Positions 9,755-20,164 of a DNA stretch of 64,000 bases are shown piece after piece. The notes below the pieces were generated by a model. That model was not told the origin of the DNA and searched no databases. It saw nothing but the letters and a program-made list of their open reading frames with translations. The stretch lies in NCBI GenBank assembly GCA_947454235.1, contig CANGIY010000002.1, positions 62,001 through 126,000 of the forward strand, written 5' to 3'. The stretch comes from Chitinophagaceae bacterium (lineage in GTDB: Bacteria; Bacteroidota; Bacteroidia; Chitinophagales; Chitinophagaceae). The stretch's first letter is position 1, and every line of letters starts with the position of its first letter. A program made the translations under genes and the position numbers.

Positions 9755-11686
9755 TTACTCTACTCTGAAAGCTGGTTCCTCTGCTCTTGCTAAATCTTCA
9801 TATTTGTGCATGGAGTCAGGCTGCGCCAGCATTTTGTAGCTACGTGCAATGTTTTTCATCGATTCTTTGTGCTTGTTATTCACACCCAGTGCCTGCCTGA
9901 AATAAATGATGGCAGAATCAAACTGTTTTAGGTTCATATAGCACAAACCTAGATTATGAATGATGTCGGCACTATTGGGATTAATGGCAATGTCTTGTTT
10001 TAGAATTTCTCGTGCTGCCGGGAAGTTTTGTTTCATGAAGTAAATGCCTGCCAACCCGTTCAATGCAAGTGTATTTTTGGGATCGTCACGAAGTGTTAGT
10101 TTGTCGTGCAATTCAGCAGAATCAAGTTGTTTCATGGTGAAAAATGCCCGTGCCAGTGCCTGATGTGCGTCGTAGAAATGGGGTTGTAATGCTACAGCAG
10201 CCTGAAGGTATTTTACGCCATCATTCATTATTTGATTGGCCATGGCTGCATCGCCCGCGGCTGCAACATAGTTGGTTGTCATTTCATTCCCCAAATAATA
10301 GTTCAGTCGTGCATTTTCAGGGCGTTTTTGTACATCGGCAGAAAATAGTGTGTAAGCATCTTTCCATTCACTGCTCCGACTGTACGTCATAAAACTGAAT
10401 ACAGCAACAATTGGTATTACCACCTTCCATGTGTTGGATATAGTAAATAAATCCTTTTCAGGAGCAGCTTTGCCTACTACCATCTTTAATACTGCAGCAT
10501 TCGCGAGGCAAAAGCCTACTGATGACAAAAATAAAAAGCGTTCAGAAAGTACAGAACCTATTAAAACGAAGATATTAGTGAAAATACCCATTGAAATAAG
10601 GTAGAACAGTATGGCATAACCTATTACGTCTTTCTTGTTTTTAAAAAAACTGAAAACACTGTAACTGGCAAAACCAAGCGTCAAAAGCAGCCCCAATAGC
10701 GTCATTGGGGAGCCCCATGTTGCATTAGGTATAGTGTTAACGGCATAAGTACATACCAATGGATATGGAGCAATGAGCAACCTCAAATAATACCCAAGCA
10801 CATAAAAAATGGTTGGTAGGCGCTCTCCGAGGCTCTTGAATGCTACCAATTGGTTATCCATGTAGTTGAGGTAGGCTGTATCGTTGGCGTGATTTGCTGA
10901 CAAAATTGCACTCCTCAAAGCAAGGAAAATGCCAGCCACTACCACTGTTGCTCCTATTGTCATGAACTTCTTTTGTTTGGCGCCTTCAAACAAAGTGAAA
11001 TAGGTAAGGGGGATAATAGCTACAAATGCAAAGCTTGTTTCTTTAGAAAGAAATGAGAGTAATAAAACAATTGCACCACCTAATAACAAACCGATGTTCC
11101 CTGTTTTAATATATCGCCCAAAGCTGTACATTGCCATAAACGCAAACATGAAACTAAAAATTTCATCCCTGCTTTTAATGTTTGCAACTACTTCAGTATG
11201 AATAGGGTGTGCCGCAAATATTAAAGTAGTAATAAAAGCAAAACCGATGTTTTTTTCTCCCAGCAAGTCTTTTAAAAACAAAAACAGAAAAACCAGTGCC
11301 ATTGAAAAGTAAACCACATTGAAAAAGTGTTTCGGGCCGGGATTTACACCAAATACTTGTTCTTCCATTGCAAAAGCCACGAGCGATATTGGGCGGTAGC
11401 CATCGTTTGGCATTTTGATGTAACCCGCCAGGTATGGTTTTGAGATGATATCGCCAATACCCGCAAAACCCTTGGTTACGAATGTATTTCCATAAGTAAC
11501 CATTTGGTCATCCAGAACATAGCTGTTCGAGATTGTATTGGCGTATAACAGAAACCCGAATATAGCTAGTATAATCCACAGAGTTTTTACAGCGGGCATT
11601 TTAGAGAAAAAGCCTGAATTTGATTTTTCCTGCGCAGGCACTGTAGGGTTAGCGGCCTTGGTTGCAGCGACATTCTTTTTCGCCAT
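9755..11686 (-). CDS. Multi-TM glycosyltransferase-like protein with C-terminal TPR repeats (TMTC-like layout)
   Basis: HPIHTEVVANIKSRDEIFS motif; many TM helices; TPR units (NTLALNGLAGIYFMKQNFPAAREIL..). Confidence 0.78.
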   Translation of the reverse strand: MAKKNVAATKAANPTVPAQEKSNSGFFSKMPAVKTLWIILAIFGFLLYANTISNSYVLDDQMVTYGNTFVTKGFAGIGDIISKPYLAGYIKMPNDGYRPISLVAFAMEEQVFGVNPGPKHFFNVVYFSMALVFLFLFLKDLLGEKNIGFAFITTLIFAAHPIHTEVVANIKSRDEIFSFMFAFMAMYSFGRYIKTGNIGLLLGGAIVLLLSFLSKETSFAFVAIIPLTYFTLFEGAKQKKFMTIGATVVVAGIFLALRSAILSANHANDTAYLNYMDNQLVAFKSLGERLPTIFYVLGYYLRLLIAPYPLVCTYAVNTIPNATWGSPMTLLGLLLTLGFASYSVFSFFKNKKDVIGYAILFYLISMGIFTNIFVLIGSVLSERFLFLSSVGFCLANAAVLKMVVGKAAPEKDLFTISNTWKVVIPIVAVFSFMTYSRSSEWKDAYTLFSADVQKRPENARLNYYLGNEMTTNYVAAAGDAAMANQIMNDGVKYLQAAVALQPHFYDAHQALARAFFTMKQLDSAELHDKLTLRDDPKNTLALNGLAGIYFMKQNFPAAREILKQDIAINPNSADIIHNLGLCYMNLKQFDSAIIYFRQALGVNNKHKESMKNIARSYKMLAQPDSMHKYEDLARAEEPAFRVE

Positions 11687-11826
11687 GGTAGAATTTTAGA
11701 TAGACGCAAAAATAACTTTTTCAATCATGCTTTCCAGTATGTTGCTAAACTGTGTGGTAATGCCGTTGAAAACCCTACTTCGTTAGGCTCGAACTAAGTG
11801 TGTATGTTTGCACTTTAAACACAATC

Positions 11827-12738
11827 ATGAAAAAAGCATTGCTTCAAATGCATGCCGCTGTCCTTTTGTGGGGCTTCACGGGCGTGCTGGGGAGAGCTAT
11901 ATCGCTTGATGCACCGGTTTTGGTGTGGTACAGAATGCTGTTCACGGCATTGCTGATGGCAGTAATTGTTTTTGTACGTAAAATTCCGGTAAAGGTTACT
12001 CGTGCCGATTTTGCACAACTCATTCTCATTGGTTCTTTAATGGGTTTGCATTGGGTAGCGTTTTATGGCTCTATTAAGTTTTCAAACGCCACTGTTGCAC
12101 TTGTTTGCTTATCCACTGCAAGTGTATTTACTTCAACCCTCGACCCGTTTGTCAACAAGAGTAAGTTCGATAAGATTGAAATATTCCTTGGTCTAATTGC
12201 TCTAACTGGTGTCTTTCTTATTTACCAGTTTCAGGAGTTTTTCGGGCTGGGTATTTTGTTTGGAGTTATTGCAGCTATCCTAAGTTCTGTGTTTACAGTG
12301 TTCAATAAGCGAATCACTCAAAAATACCCTTCAAGAGTATTGGTGATGTATGAAATGGCAACAGGATGGGTGGTTATAAGTTTGCTATTGCCATTGCAGT
12401 TTATTTATTTCCCCAACACACGATTTATCCCATTATCGCCATCTCTGTTTTCAACCGATTGGTTCCATAACGACTGGCTTTGGTTGGTTATTTTAAGTTT
12501 GTGTTGTACCGTTTGGGCGCAATCACTTTCGTTGACAGCACTTAAAAAACTTTCTTCTTTCACTGTAACACTCTCAGTAAATCTGGAACCTGTTTATGGA
12601 ATGTTGCTAGCATTTGCCATTTACAATGAAAATAAGGTTTTAGGAGGCGGGTTTTACTTGGGTATTGCACTCATTATGCTTTCGGTAGTATTGCAGATGG
12701 TGCGAATGCTGCGTGGCAGAAAGTTGGCAAAAAAATAG
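11827..12738 (+). CDS. EamA/DMT-family transporter
   Basis: About 10 TM helices; LLWGFTGVLGRAIS; VTLSVNLEPVYGMLLAF. Confidence 0.85.
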   Translation: MKKALLQMHAAVLLWGFTGVLGRAISLDAPVLVWYRMLFTALLMAVIVFVRKIPVKVTRADFAQLILIGSLMGLHWVAFYGSIKFSNATVALVCLSTASVFTSTLDPFVNKSKFDKIEIFLGLIALTGVFLIYQFQEFFGLGILFGVIAAILSSVFTVFNKRITQKYPSRVLVMYEMATGWVVISLLLPLQFIYFPNTRFIPLSPSLFSTDWFHNDWLWLVILSLCCTVWAQSLSLTALKKLSSFTVTLSVNLEPVYGMLLAFAIYNENKVLGGGFYLGIALIMLSVVLQMVRMLRGRKLAKK

Positions 12739-12760
12739 GAGGTCAGTTTCCCGACCTCCT
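12737..12760 (-). terminator. Intrinsic terminator for the tlpA-like gene (minus strand)
   Basis: aggaggtc/gacctcct stem; on the minus strand it is followed by a T-run (tattttttt). Confidence 0.65.
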
Positions 12761-12782
12761 GAATACCATTACTTAAAGCTTA

Positions 12783-13271
12783 TTACTTAGCAAGTGCTTT
12801 AATTTTTTCAAAAATTTCTTTTTCACCACCTTCTTCGTAACCGGTATGTTTGTAAGCAATCTTGCCATCTTTACCGATAACGAGAATGAACGGTACGTTT
12901 TGGAAGTTCAAAGACCTTTTAAGATCTGAATTCGGGTCGATGTAGTATGGGAATTCCCAGCCTTGTGAAGTGCCGTAAGTACGTGCAATTCCTTCAGCCC
13001 TTGTCTCATCGATTGAAATGGTCACGTAATCAAAATCAACATCTTTCTTCCATGCAGGCAATTGAGTTGAAATGTTTTTGATTTCTTTTTTGCATGGAAT
13101 GCACCATGTTGCCCAGAAACTTACTACTGTAACACGACCACTTTTTATAATCTCGTTAAATGCAATTTTTTTACCTGTTTTTAGGTCTTTAATTTGCGTA
13201 GTTGGTAACTCCTGAGCTTGCAGGCTGAATGTCAATAACAATGTAGCCGCAGCCAAAAGTAATTTTCTCAT
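12783..13271 (-). CDS. TlpA-like periplasmic thiol-disulfide oxidoreductase
   Basis: Signal peptide; SFWATWCIPCKKE CxxC motif. Confidence 0.87.
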   Translation of the reverse strand: MRKLLLAAATLLLTFSLQAQELPTTQIKDLKTGKKIAFNEIIKSGRVTVVSFWATWCIPCKKEIKNISTQLPAWKKDVDFDYVTISIDETRAEGIARTYGTSQGWEFPYYIDPNSDLKRSLNFQNVPFILVIGKDGKIAYKHTGYEEGGEKEIFEKIKALAK

Positions 13272-13361
13272 AAAAATTTGTTTTTTAAGTCAAGAAGCGA
13301 AAACTTTGCCAAAATTAAAGATTGCAGGCAAATTCTGAAATTTTTAACAAAATCTGATTTC

Positions 13362-14960
13362 ATGAACAAATCGCTACTTACCTCATTTTTGTTATTCCTG
13401 TCAGCAGGATCGTATGCACAGGGCACTCTATCGGGTGATATTCAAACGAATGTCAATTTCTTTATTAAAGATACTTCGATAAAAGCGTGTTGCAACGAAC
13501 TGTATGAACACTACCTTACGGGTAGCGAAACATGGGTGAGCCTCAGGTATAACGTAAGTGGCTGGACATTCAATGTTCGCGGCGATGTGTTTAATAACTC
13601 GAACTTGTACAGTCCACAAAAGGCGCTTTCGGGTTACGGATTGGGTGCTTACAGTGTTTCAAAGGAAATGGGCGACCTCACTGTTTCACTCGGCTATTTG
13701 TACGAACAAATTGGAAGTGGTATTCTTTTCAGGTCTTATGAAGACAGAGGTTTGTTGATTGATAATGCATTGGTAGGTGCATCGCTCAAGTATAAAGTTA
13801 ATGACCACATTAACGTGAAAGCCTTTACTGGTCAGCAAAAAACATTGTTCTCGACCTACAAACCAATCATCAGAGGATTTAATGCTGAAGGCGATTTCGG
13901 TAAAGGTTCAGTGCATTTTTCACCGGGTTTGGGTGTCCTGAACAGAGCACTTGACCAAGCGAGTATGGACGTGATTGCTGGATCGATTAATGCTATGCCT
14001 GATACTGCAATGCGTTTCAATCCTAAATACAATGTGTTTGCTGCTACTGTTTACAACACATTGACTTACAAGAACTTCATGTGGTATGTTGAAGGTGCTG
14101 TTAAATCTTCAGAAGCCATCTGGAACATAAATGACAGTTTATTGGTTAACAAACCAGGCAATGTTATTTATACAACCATGAGCTGGGGTAAAAAGGGTAT
14201 TGCCATCAATGCGGCTGCAAAAAGAACAGAAAACTTCTACATGAGGGTATCTCCGAACGATAGATTACTGAACAGTGGTATGTTGAACTGGCAACCTGTT
14301 GTAGCAACCATCAGACCAGAGAGATTATTGTCGCGCTACACGCCTGCATCACAAGACAGGTCGGAAGCTGCTGGTTCAGTGAACGTAGTTGTTTCTCCGA
14401 ATGATAAATTGAATGTGATAGGCGCTTACACTCATATTGATAGGCTTGATGGTCAAAAACTGTTCAGAGAAGGGTATTTGGAAGGTAACTATACAGGGTT
14501 AGACAAATGGATTATTCAGCTCGGTTTGCAATACATGGAATACAATCAAAAAGTATATCAGGTGAGCTTCCCGGAAGGTATGCCAATGATTTATGCTTTC
14601 ACTCCGTTTACTGAGGTGACTTATCGCCTGAGCGATTCAAAATCAATGCGCTTTGAGGTTCAATACATGGATACAAAACAAGACTATGGTTCTTGGACTT
14701 TCTTGTTGGCAGAGTTCAACGTAGCGCCAAAATTCAGTATTTCTGTTTCTGACATGTATAACAACAACCCTAACTACAAAAACGTAAACGTTACGAAAGC
14801 TAATCACTATTACAGCGTTTATGGTGCGTTCACTAAGGGTCCGCACAGGCTATCGTTGGCATACGTTAAACAAGTTGATGGAATCAACTGTTCGGGTGGT
14901 GTTTGCCGATACGAACCTGCCTTCAGTGGTGTTAAAGCAACCTTCTCAACCAATTTCTAG
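13362..14960 (+). CDS. Predicted outer-membrane/secreted protein (DUF6029-like)
   Basis: Likely start 13362 (MNKSLLTSFLLFLSAGSYAQG); repetitive beta-rich sequence. Confidence 0.65.
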   Translation: MNKSLLTSFLLFLSAGSYAQGTLSGDIQTNVNFFIKDTSIKACCNELYEHYLTGSETWVSLRYNVSGWTFNVRGDVFNNSNLYSPQKALSGYGLGAYSVSKEMGDLTVSLGYLYEQIGSGILFRSYEDRGLLIDNALVGASLKYKVNDHINVKAFTGQQKTLFSTYKPIIRGFNAEGDFGKGSVHFSPGLGVLNRALDQASMDVIAGSINAMPDTAMRFNPKYNVFAATVYNTLTYKNFMWYVEGAVKSSEAIWNINDSLLVNKPGNVIYTTMSWGKKGIAINAAAKRTENFYMRVSPNDRLLNSGMLNWQPVVATIRPERLLSRYTPASQDRSEAAGSVNVVVSPNDKLNVIGAYTHIDRLDGQKLFREGYLEGNYTGLDKWIIQLGLQYMEYNQKVYQVSFPEGMPMIYAFTPFTEVTYRLSDSKSMRFEVQYMDTKQDYGSWTFLLAEFNVAPKFSISVSDMYNNNPNYKNVNVTKANHYYSVYGAFTKGPHRLSLAYVKQVDGINCSGGVCRYEPAFSGVKATFSTNF

Positions 14961-15056
14961 TTTGTTATCGTAGTACAAAGCTTTTGAGAAATCACCTTTT
15001 TTGGGTTAGATTTTATATGTACTATTGTGTAAAATTTATTTTACGTAGCCATACTT

Positions 15057-17486
15057 ATGCGTTTTTGCCGCATTTATACCGTATTGATTTGTATTCTTCT
15101 TCCATTTTTCGGGTGGGGGCAGGAATCGAATAAAACGTTGCGAGCGACAAAAACCAGTGAAAAAATCTCTGTTGACGGAAAGCTGGATGAACCTGAATGG
15201 GAAAGGGCAGAAAAAGCCACTGCATTCATCCAAAATGCGTTACACCCAGGTGATCCTTCTAATTTCAATACCGAAGTCAGTATTCTTTACGATAACGATG
15301 CTGTTTATGTAGGTGCAAGACTTTACGATCCACATCCCGACAGTATACTTCATCAGCTTTCAACCCGCGATGACCTCGAAGGATCAAATACCGATTGTTT
15401 TGCAGTCGTTTTTGATACTTATCACGACAGGCAAAATGGGTTTAGTTTCGGTGTAACTGCTGCTGGTGTACAGGCAGATGCTAAAGTGAAATTTGACGGT
15501 TACGACTATTCGTGGAATGCAGCATGGTTTTCAAAAACAACCATAGATAAAGAAGGGTGGGTGGTAGAAATGAAAATACCTTATTCAGCAATCCGTTTTT
15601 CAAAAGAAAAACAACAGGACTGGGGAATTAATTTTTACAGAGTCATAAGGCGCTATCGCGAAAAATCATTCTGGAGCCCGGTAATGCCGGGTGTGTCAAA
15701 TACACTCAATCAGGAAGGTTCTTTATTAGGCGTATACGATATTAAGTCGCCAATAAGGTTGGCACTCTTTCCGTATATTTCTGACTATGCTCAAACATCA
15801 ACAGGTGGCAAACCTACCAATGTAATCGATGGCGGTTTGGACATTAAGTATGGTTTAAGCGAGGCATTTACGCTTGACATGACTCTTGTACCAGATTTTG
15901 GTCAAACACTTTATGACGATAAAGTACTCAATCTTTCGCCGGTGGAGGTGAGGTACAATGAAAAGCGTTATTTTTTCACTGAAGGGCTTGACTTGTTTAA
16001 TAAAAACGACCTTTTTTACACGCGCAGGGTAGGTGGCACACCTGTCAATTTTAACAGGGCATTTGACTCGTTAAAAACCAATGAGATTGTAGAAAAGAAT
16101 CCAACAACTACGTCATTGTACAATGCTACAAAAGTGTCGGGCAGAACAAAAGGTAATTTAGGTATTGGTTTTTTCAACGCTGTGTCAGCGCCGGGGTATG
16201 CAATTTTACACAATACAATCAACCATACTGAACGCCAGATAGAAACTTCGCCATTGACTAACTACAACGTTTTGGTACTGGAACAAGCTTTTAAACACAA
16301 TTCTTACATCAGTTTTATTAACACTAATGTTTCGCGCAAAGAAGGGGCATACAATGCTGACGCTGCCGCGCTATTGTTCCAATACACTACCAAACAAAAT
16401 ACTTATGCATTAGATGGTTCGTACAACATGAGCTACCAATATGGAAATGGTGTTGACGTAAATGGTTTTAGGTACAACTTCGACCTTGGTAAAATCAAGG
16501 GCAATTACCACTGGACTTTGAAAGCTACAACCATTTCAGATAAGTTTAATCCGAATGATATGGGGTATTTGGGGCGGAACAATATATCGTACTACACTTT
16601 ATTCAATTCATATAATGTTTATAAGCCGTTTTGGTATTTTAATTGGGTGACGAATAATGTCTATGTCAATTACAACAGGGTTTTTAATCCTGATGTGTTT
16701 CAGTCGTTGAATTTCAGTGGCTCACACTATGGCATTCTTAAAAACTACTTGTTCATTCAGTTTTACTGGATCTATCAACCGCTATTAACTAACGATTATT
16801 ACGAACCAAGAACACCGGGAAGGGTGTATTTAGCTGCTCAATATTTTGAACCGGGTTGGGTATTTTCCAGCGATTACAGGAAACGTTTTGCACTCGATGG
16901 AGAATTGAATTTTACTCGATTCCCCGACCAAAATCGTAAAATGCTATATTGGTCGCTATCGCCTCGTTTCAGGGTGAATGATCAAATTATGCTCTATTAC
17001 ACATTCAGTTGCTCTAATAGTTTCAGAGAAGAGGGCTTTGTGAAAAAAGGGAATGTTGTTATTGATTCTATTTACTTCGGCAAGCGCAATGTAAATACGA
17101 TCGTCAACACATTAAGCGCATCGTATGTGTTCAATAATCGCATGTCGCTTTCAGTAAATGCACGCCACTATTGGTCTCAGGCTCATTACCTTGAATACGA
17201 CTACCTCAATCAGGAAGGTAAGTTAGATGCAATCAGTGAAAACGTTGGTAACTATGACATCAACTTCAATTCTTTCAACATTTATACTGCCTTTATTTGG
17301 CAATTCAGACCGGGAAGTGAGTTGAGTGCGGTTTATCAAAACAGCATTTATACCTCTGGACGCCAAATTACCAGTAACTACTTTGACAACTTCAATAACA
17401 CATGGAATTCACCGCAGAGCAATTCACTCTCACTTAAGGTTATTTATTACCTCGATTATCTTTCGTTGCGCAGGAAGAACAGTTAA
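15057..17486 (+). CDS. DUF5916-type protein with N-terminal CBM9-like domain
   Basis: ISVDGKLDEPEWERAEKATAFIQ; VVEMKIPYSAIRF; beta-barrel-like C-terminus. Confidence 0.78.
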   Translation: MRFCRIYTVLICILLPFFGWGQESNKTLRATKTSEKISVDGKLDEPEWERAEKATAFIQNALHPGDPSNFNTEVSILYDNDAVYVGARLYDPHPDSILHQLSTRDDLEGSNTDCFAVVFDTYHDRQNGFSFGVTAAGVQADAKVKFDGYDYSWNAAWFSKTTIDKEGWVVEMKIPYSAIRFSKEKQQDWGINFYRVIRRYREKSFWSPVMPGVSNTLNQEGSLLGVYDIKSPIRLALFPYISDYAQTSTGGKPTNVIDGGLDIKYGLSEAFTLDMTLVPDFGQTLYDDKVLNLSPVEVRYNEKRYFFTEGLDLFNKNDLFYTRRVGGTPVNFNRAFDSLKTNEIVEKNPTTTSLYNATKVSGRTKGNLGIGFFNAVSAPGYAILHNTINHTERQIETSPLTNYNVLVLEQAFKHNSYISFINTNVSRKEGAYNADAAALLFQYTTKQNTYALDGSYNMSYQYGNGVDVNGFRYNFDLGKIKGNYHWTLKATTISDKFNPNDMGYLGRNNISYYTLFNSYNVYKPFWYFNWVTNNVYVNYNRVFNPDVFQSLNFSGSHYGILKNYLFIQFYWIYQPLLTNDYYEPRTPGRVYLAAQYFEPGWVFSSDYRKRFALDGELNFTRFPDQNRKMLYWSLSPRFRVNDQIMLYYTFSCSNSFREEGFVKKGNVVIDSIYFGKRNVNTIVNTLSASYVFNNRMSLSVNARHYWSQAHYLEYDYLNQEGKLDAISENVGNYDINFNSFNIYTAFIWQFRPGSELSAVYQNSIYTSGRQITSNYFDNFNNTWNSPQSNSLSLKVIYYLDYLSLRRKNS

Positions 17487-17488
17487 AG

Positions 17489-18298
17489 TTACTTGGAGTA
17501 ACTTATCGCAATCCAGCCATTCAGGCTTTGTTTTTCGATAAATTTCAATCCCGCACCCGTGGCAGCATTTTGAATGATTTCGAAATCGTCTTCGAGCAAT
17601 CCGCTCATGATAATTTTGCCGCCCGACATAGTTTGCTCATGCATTTGTTCCATAAAATCGAGCAGAATGTGGCGATTTATATTCGCCAAAATCGTGTCGT
17701 AAGGACCAACAGGCAACGAGTTTGTGACTATTTTTTCAATCTTAGTGTGTTTACAATTGTTCCTCTCGAGGTTTTCATTGCCGTTCTCTACACACCAGTC
17801 GTCATTATCAATACCCAAAATATCGGTAGCCCCCAACATCTCAGCAAAAATGGCCAATACGCCTGTTCCGGTACCGAAGTCAAGTACTTTTTTGCCTTCA
17901 AATTTGTCTTTCTTCATGAGCATCATCACCAATTGAGTGGTTGAGTGATGCCCTGTACCAAATGACATTTTTGGGGTAATAACTATTTCATATGGTGTAG
18001 TTACTTTTAAATCGTGGAAATCAGCACGAATAGTACAGAAATCGCCAATGAACACCGGCTCAAAGTTTTTCTCCCATTCTTCGTTCCAGTTTTTAGGCTG
18101 AACTATATTGCTGGAATATTCAAATTCACCAATACAGTTTTTGAAAGCATCAATATCGAAATTAGCTTCAGGAATGCACGCTACCAGTGAATGTTCGGCT
18201 TGTTCGAATGCATCAAACCCAATCTCACCTAATTCGGCAATCAAAATCTCCTGGGCAGTTTCGTCTATGTTTCTTACAATTATTTGTAAAGTATTCAT
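17489..18298 (-). CDS. prmA: Ribosomal protein L11 methyltransferase
   Basis: TPKMSFGTGHHSTTQLVMMLM; VLDFGTGTGVLAIFAEMLGA; DTILANINRHILL. Confidence 0.92.
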   Translation of the reverse strand: MNTLQIIVRNIDETAQEILIAELGEIGFDAFEQAEHSLVACIPEANFDIDAFKNCIGEFEYSSNIVQPKNWNEEWEKNFEPVFIGDFCTIRADFHDLKVTTPYEIVITPKMSFGTGHHSTTQLVMMLMKKDKFEGKKVLDFGTGTGVLAIFAEMLGATDILGIDNDDWCVENGNENLERNNCKHTKIEKIVTNSLPVGPYDTILANINRHILLDFMEQMHEQTMSGGKIIMSGLLEDDFEIIQNAATGAGLKFIEKQSLNGWIAISYSK

Positions 18299-18307
18299 GC
18301 TTGTATT

Positions 18308-19906
18308 TTATAGTGTTATTGACTGCAACAGCGGACTTTTTTCCGGATAGTCGGTGTTGTAGTGTAGTCCGCGGCTTTCTTTCCTGAATTGTGCACCCTT
18401 AACTACAAGGTAGCCAATTGTAATCAGGTTCCTTAACTCGCAAAGCTGTGGCGAAAGTACAGATGTTTTGTAAAGCTCTTCGGTTTCTGCGTGAATTAAA
18501 TCAATGCGGTTCAGCGCTCGTCGTAATCTTATGTCGTTGCGCACAATACCTACATAGTCGCTCATCACCGACTGTAATTCTTTTAAACTCTGAGTAATCA
18601 GAATCATTTCACGAGGCTCTGAAGTGCCTTCAACATTCCAGTCAGGTATTTCATTGCAAAATGCTACTTTTTCAATGCGTTCAGCTATGTCTTCTGCACA
18701 ACGGTGAGCGAATACCAAAGCTTCTAAAAGAGAATTAGACGCGAGGCGGTTCGCTCCGTGTAACCCTGTGCTGCTGCATTCACCGCAAGCATACAAGTTT
18801 TGAATAGATGAGCGTCCTAGTTCATCGGTTTTTATACCACCACAGCAATAATGCGCTGCAGGAGCCACAGGTATCATGTCTTTTGAAACATCAATGCCTA
18901 TGCTTTTGCACTTAGAATAGATATTAGGGAAGTGTTCAAGAAATTTCTTTTCATCCATATGCCTGCAATCGAGAAAAACATGTTCAGTACCTGCTCTTTT
19001 CATTTCGTTATCGATAGCACGGGCAACAACGTCACGCGGGGCTAAATCTGCACGGGCGTCATACGATTTCATGAATGCTTCACCGATCTTATTTCTCAAA
19101 ATACCACCATCGCCCCTCACTGCTTCTGTAACTAAAAACGAAGGACTAATACCGGCTTCATACAAAGCAGTGGGGTGGAACTGAATGAATTCCATGTTTT
19201 CAACCCTTCCTTTTGCTCTATAAACCATGGCTATACCATCGCCTGTCGCAATTTTAGGGTTAGTTGTAGTTCTATATACTTGCCCAACACCACCAGATGC
19301 CAAAAGTGTCATTCGTGCCGGAATCTTTTCAATACAATTGCTCTGAAGATTCAACGCATAAACGCCATAACAAGTGATATCAGGGGTTGCCTTGGTTACT
19401 AAGTAACCTAAATGATGTTGTGTAATAAGATCGAGGACAAACCAGTGGTTATAAATCTTGATGTTGTCGTGTTTCTTCGCTTCTTCCATCAAAGCACGCT
19501 CAATTTCAGCCCCAGTAACGTCTTTGTGATGTAAAATCCTGAATTCAGAATGCCCACCTTCCTTGCCGCGCAAGTAGGTGCCTGACTTATCCATATCGAA
19601 GTTAGTACCCCAGTCAATAATTTCATTGACTCTTTCAGGGCCTTCCTTCACAACAATTTCAACAATGTGTTTACTGCAAAGCCCGTCTCCTGCAATGAGC
19701 GTATCTTCAATATGCTTGTCAAAACTGTCGTTTTCCATGTCGTTAACAACAGCAATGCCGCCTTGGGCGTACTTTGTGTTGGTTTCGTCAGTACTCGATT
19801 TTGTGAGAATGGTTATTGTTAGGTTGGGGTGCTTACGCGCCAGCTTCAAAGCTGAAGTAAGTCCGGCGATACCGGAACCGATGATTAAAATGTCGGTTTT
19901 GAGCAT
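18308..19906 (-). CDS. nadB: L-aspartate oxidase
   Basis: MLKTDILIIGSGIAGLTSALKLA; TKYAQGGIAVV; HGANRLASNSLLEALVFAHR; ORF track start 20020 is probably too long. Confidence 0.92.
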   Translation of the reverse strand: MLKTDILIIGSGIAGLTSALKLARKHPNLTITILTKSSTDETNTKYAQGGIAVVNDMENDSFDKHIEDTLIAGDGLCSKHIVEIVVKEGPERVNEIIDWGTNFDMDKSGTYLRGKEGGHSEFRILHHKDVTGAEIERALMEEAKKHDNIKIYNHWFVLDLITQHHLGYLVTKATPDITCYGVYALNLQSNCIEKIPARMTLLASGGVGQVYRTTTNPKIATGDGIAMVYRAKGRVENMEFIQFHPTALYEAGISPSFLVTEAVRGDGGILRNKIGEAFMKSYDARADLAPRDVVARAIDNEMKRAGTEHVFLDCRHMDEKKFLEHFPNIYSKCKSIGIDVSKDMIPVAPAAHYCCGGIKTDELGRSSIQNLYACGECSSTGLHGANRLASNSLLEALVFAHRCAEDIAERIEKVAFCNEIPDWNVEGTSEPREMILITQSLKELQSVMSDYVGIVRNDIRLRRALNRIDLIHAETEELYKTSVLSPQLCELRNLITIGYLVVKGAQFRKESRGLHYNTDYPEKSPLLQSITL

Positions 19907-20164
19907 AAAAATTGTGGTCGCGCTTAAAGTTGCGCTATAGGACTTCAAAATTAGGTGAAACATTTTTGAATTGTATTGAATCCTTGCGATACGGCATTTT
20001 TTCGAGAAATATTTATGCACAGTTGTGTTGCTATATCGAAAAAAAATTAGAACCTATGTGACTAAGATATTTCATATTATATCGTCTGAGCATTATCTTT
20101 GCTGCCTGAGTCACACTTTAAAACAGTGTGTAAAAAAAAGTTTAGGTTTATTTATAATTTCAAA

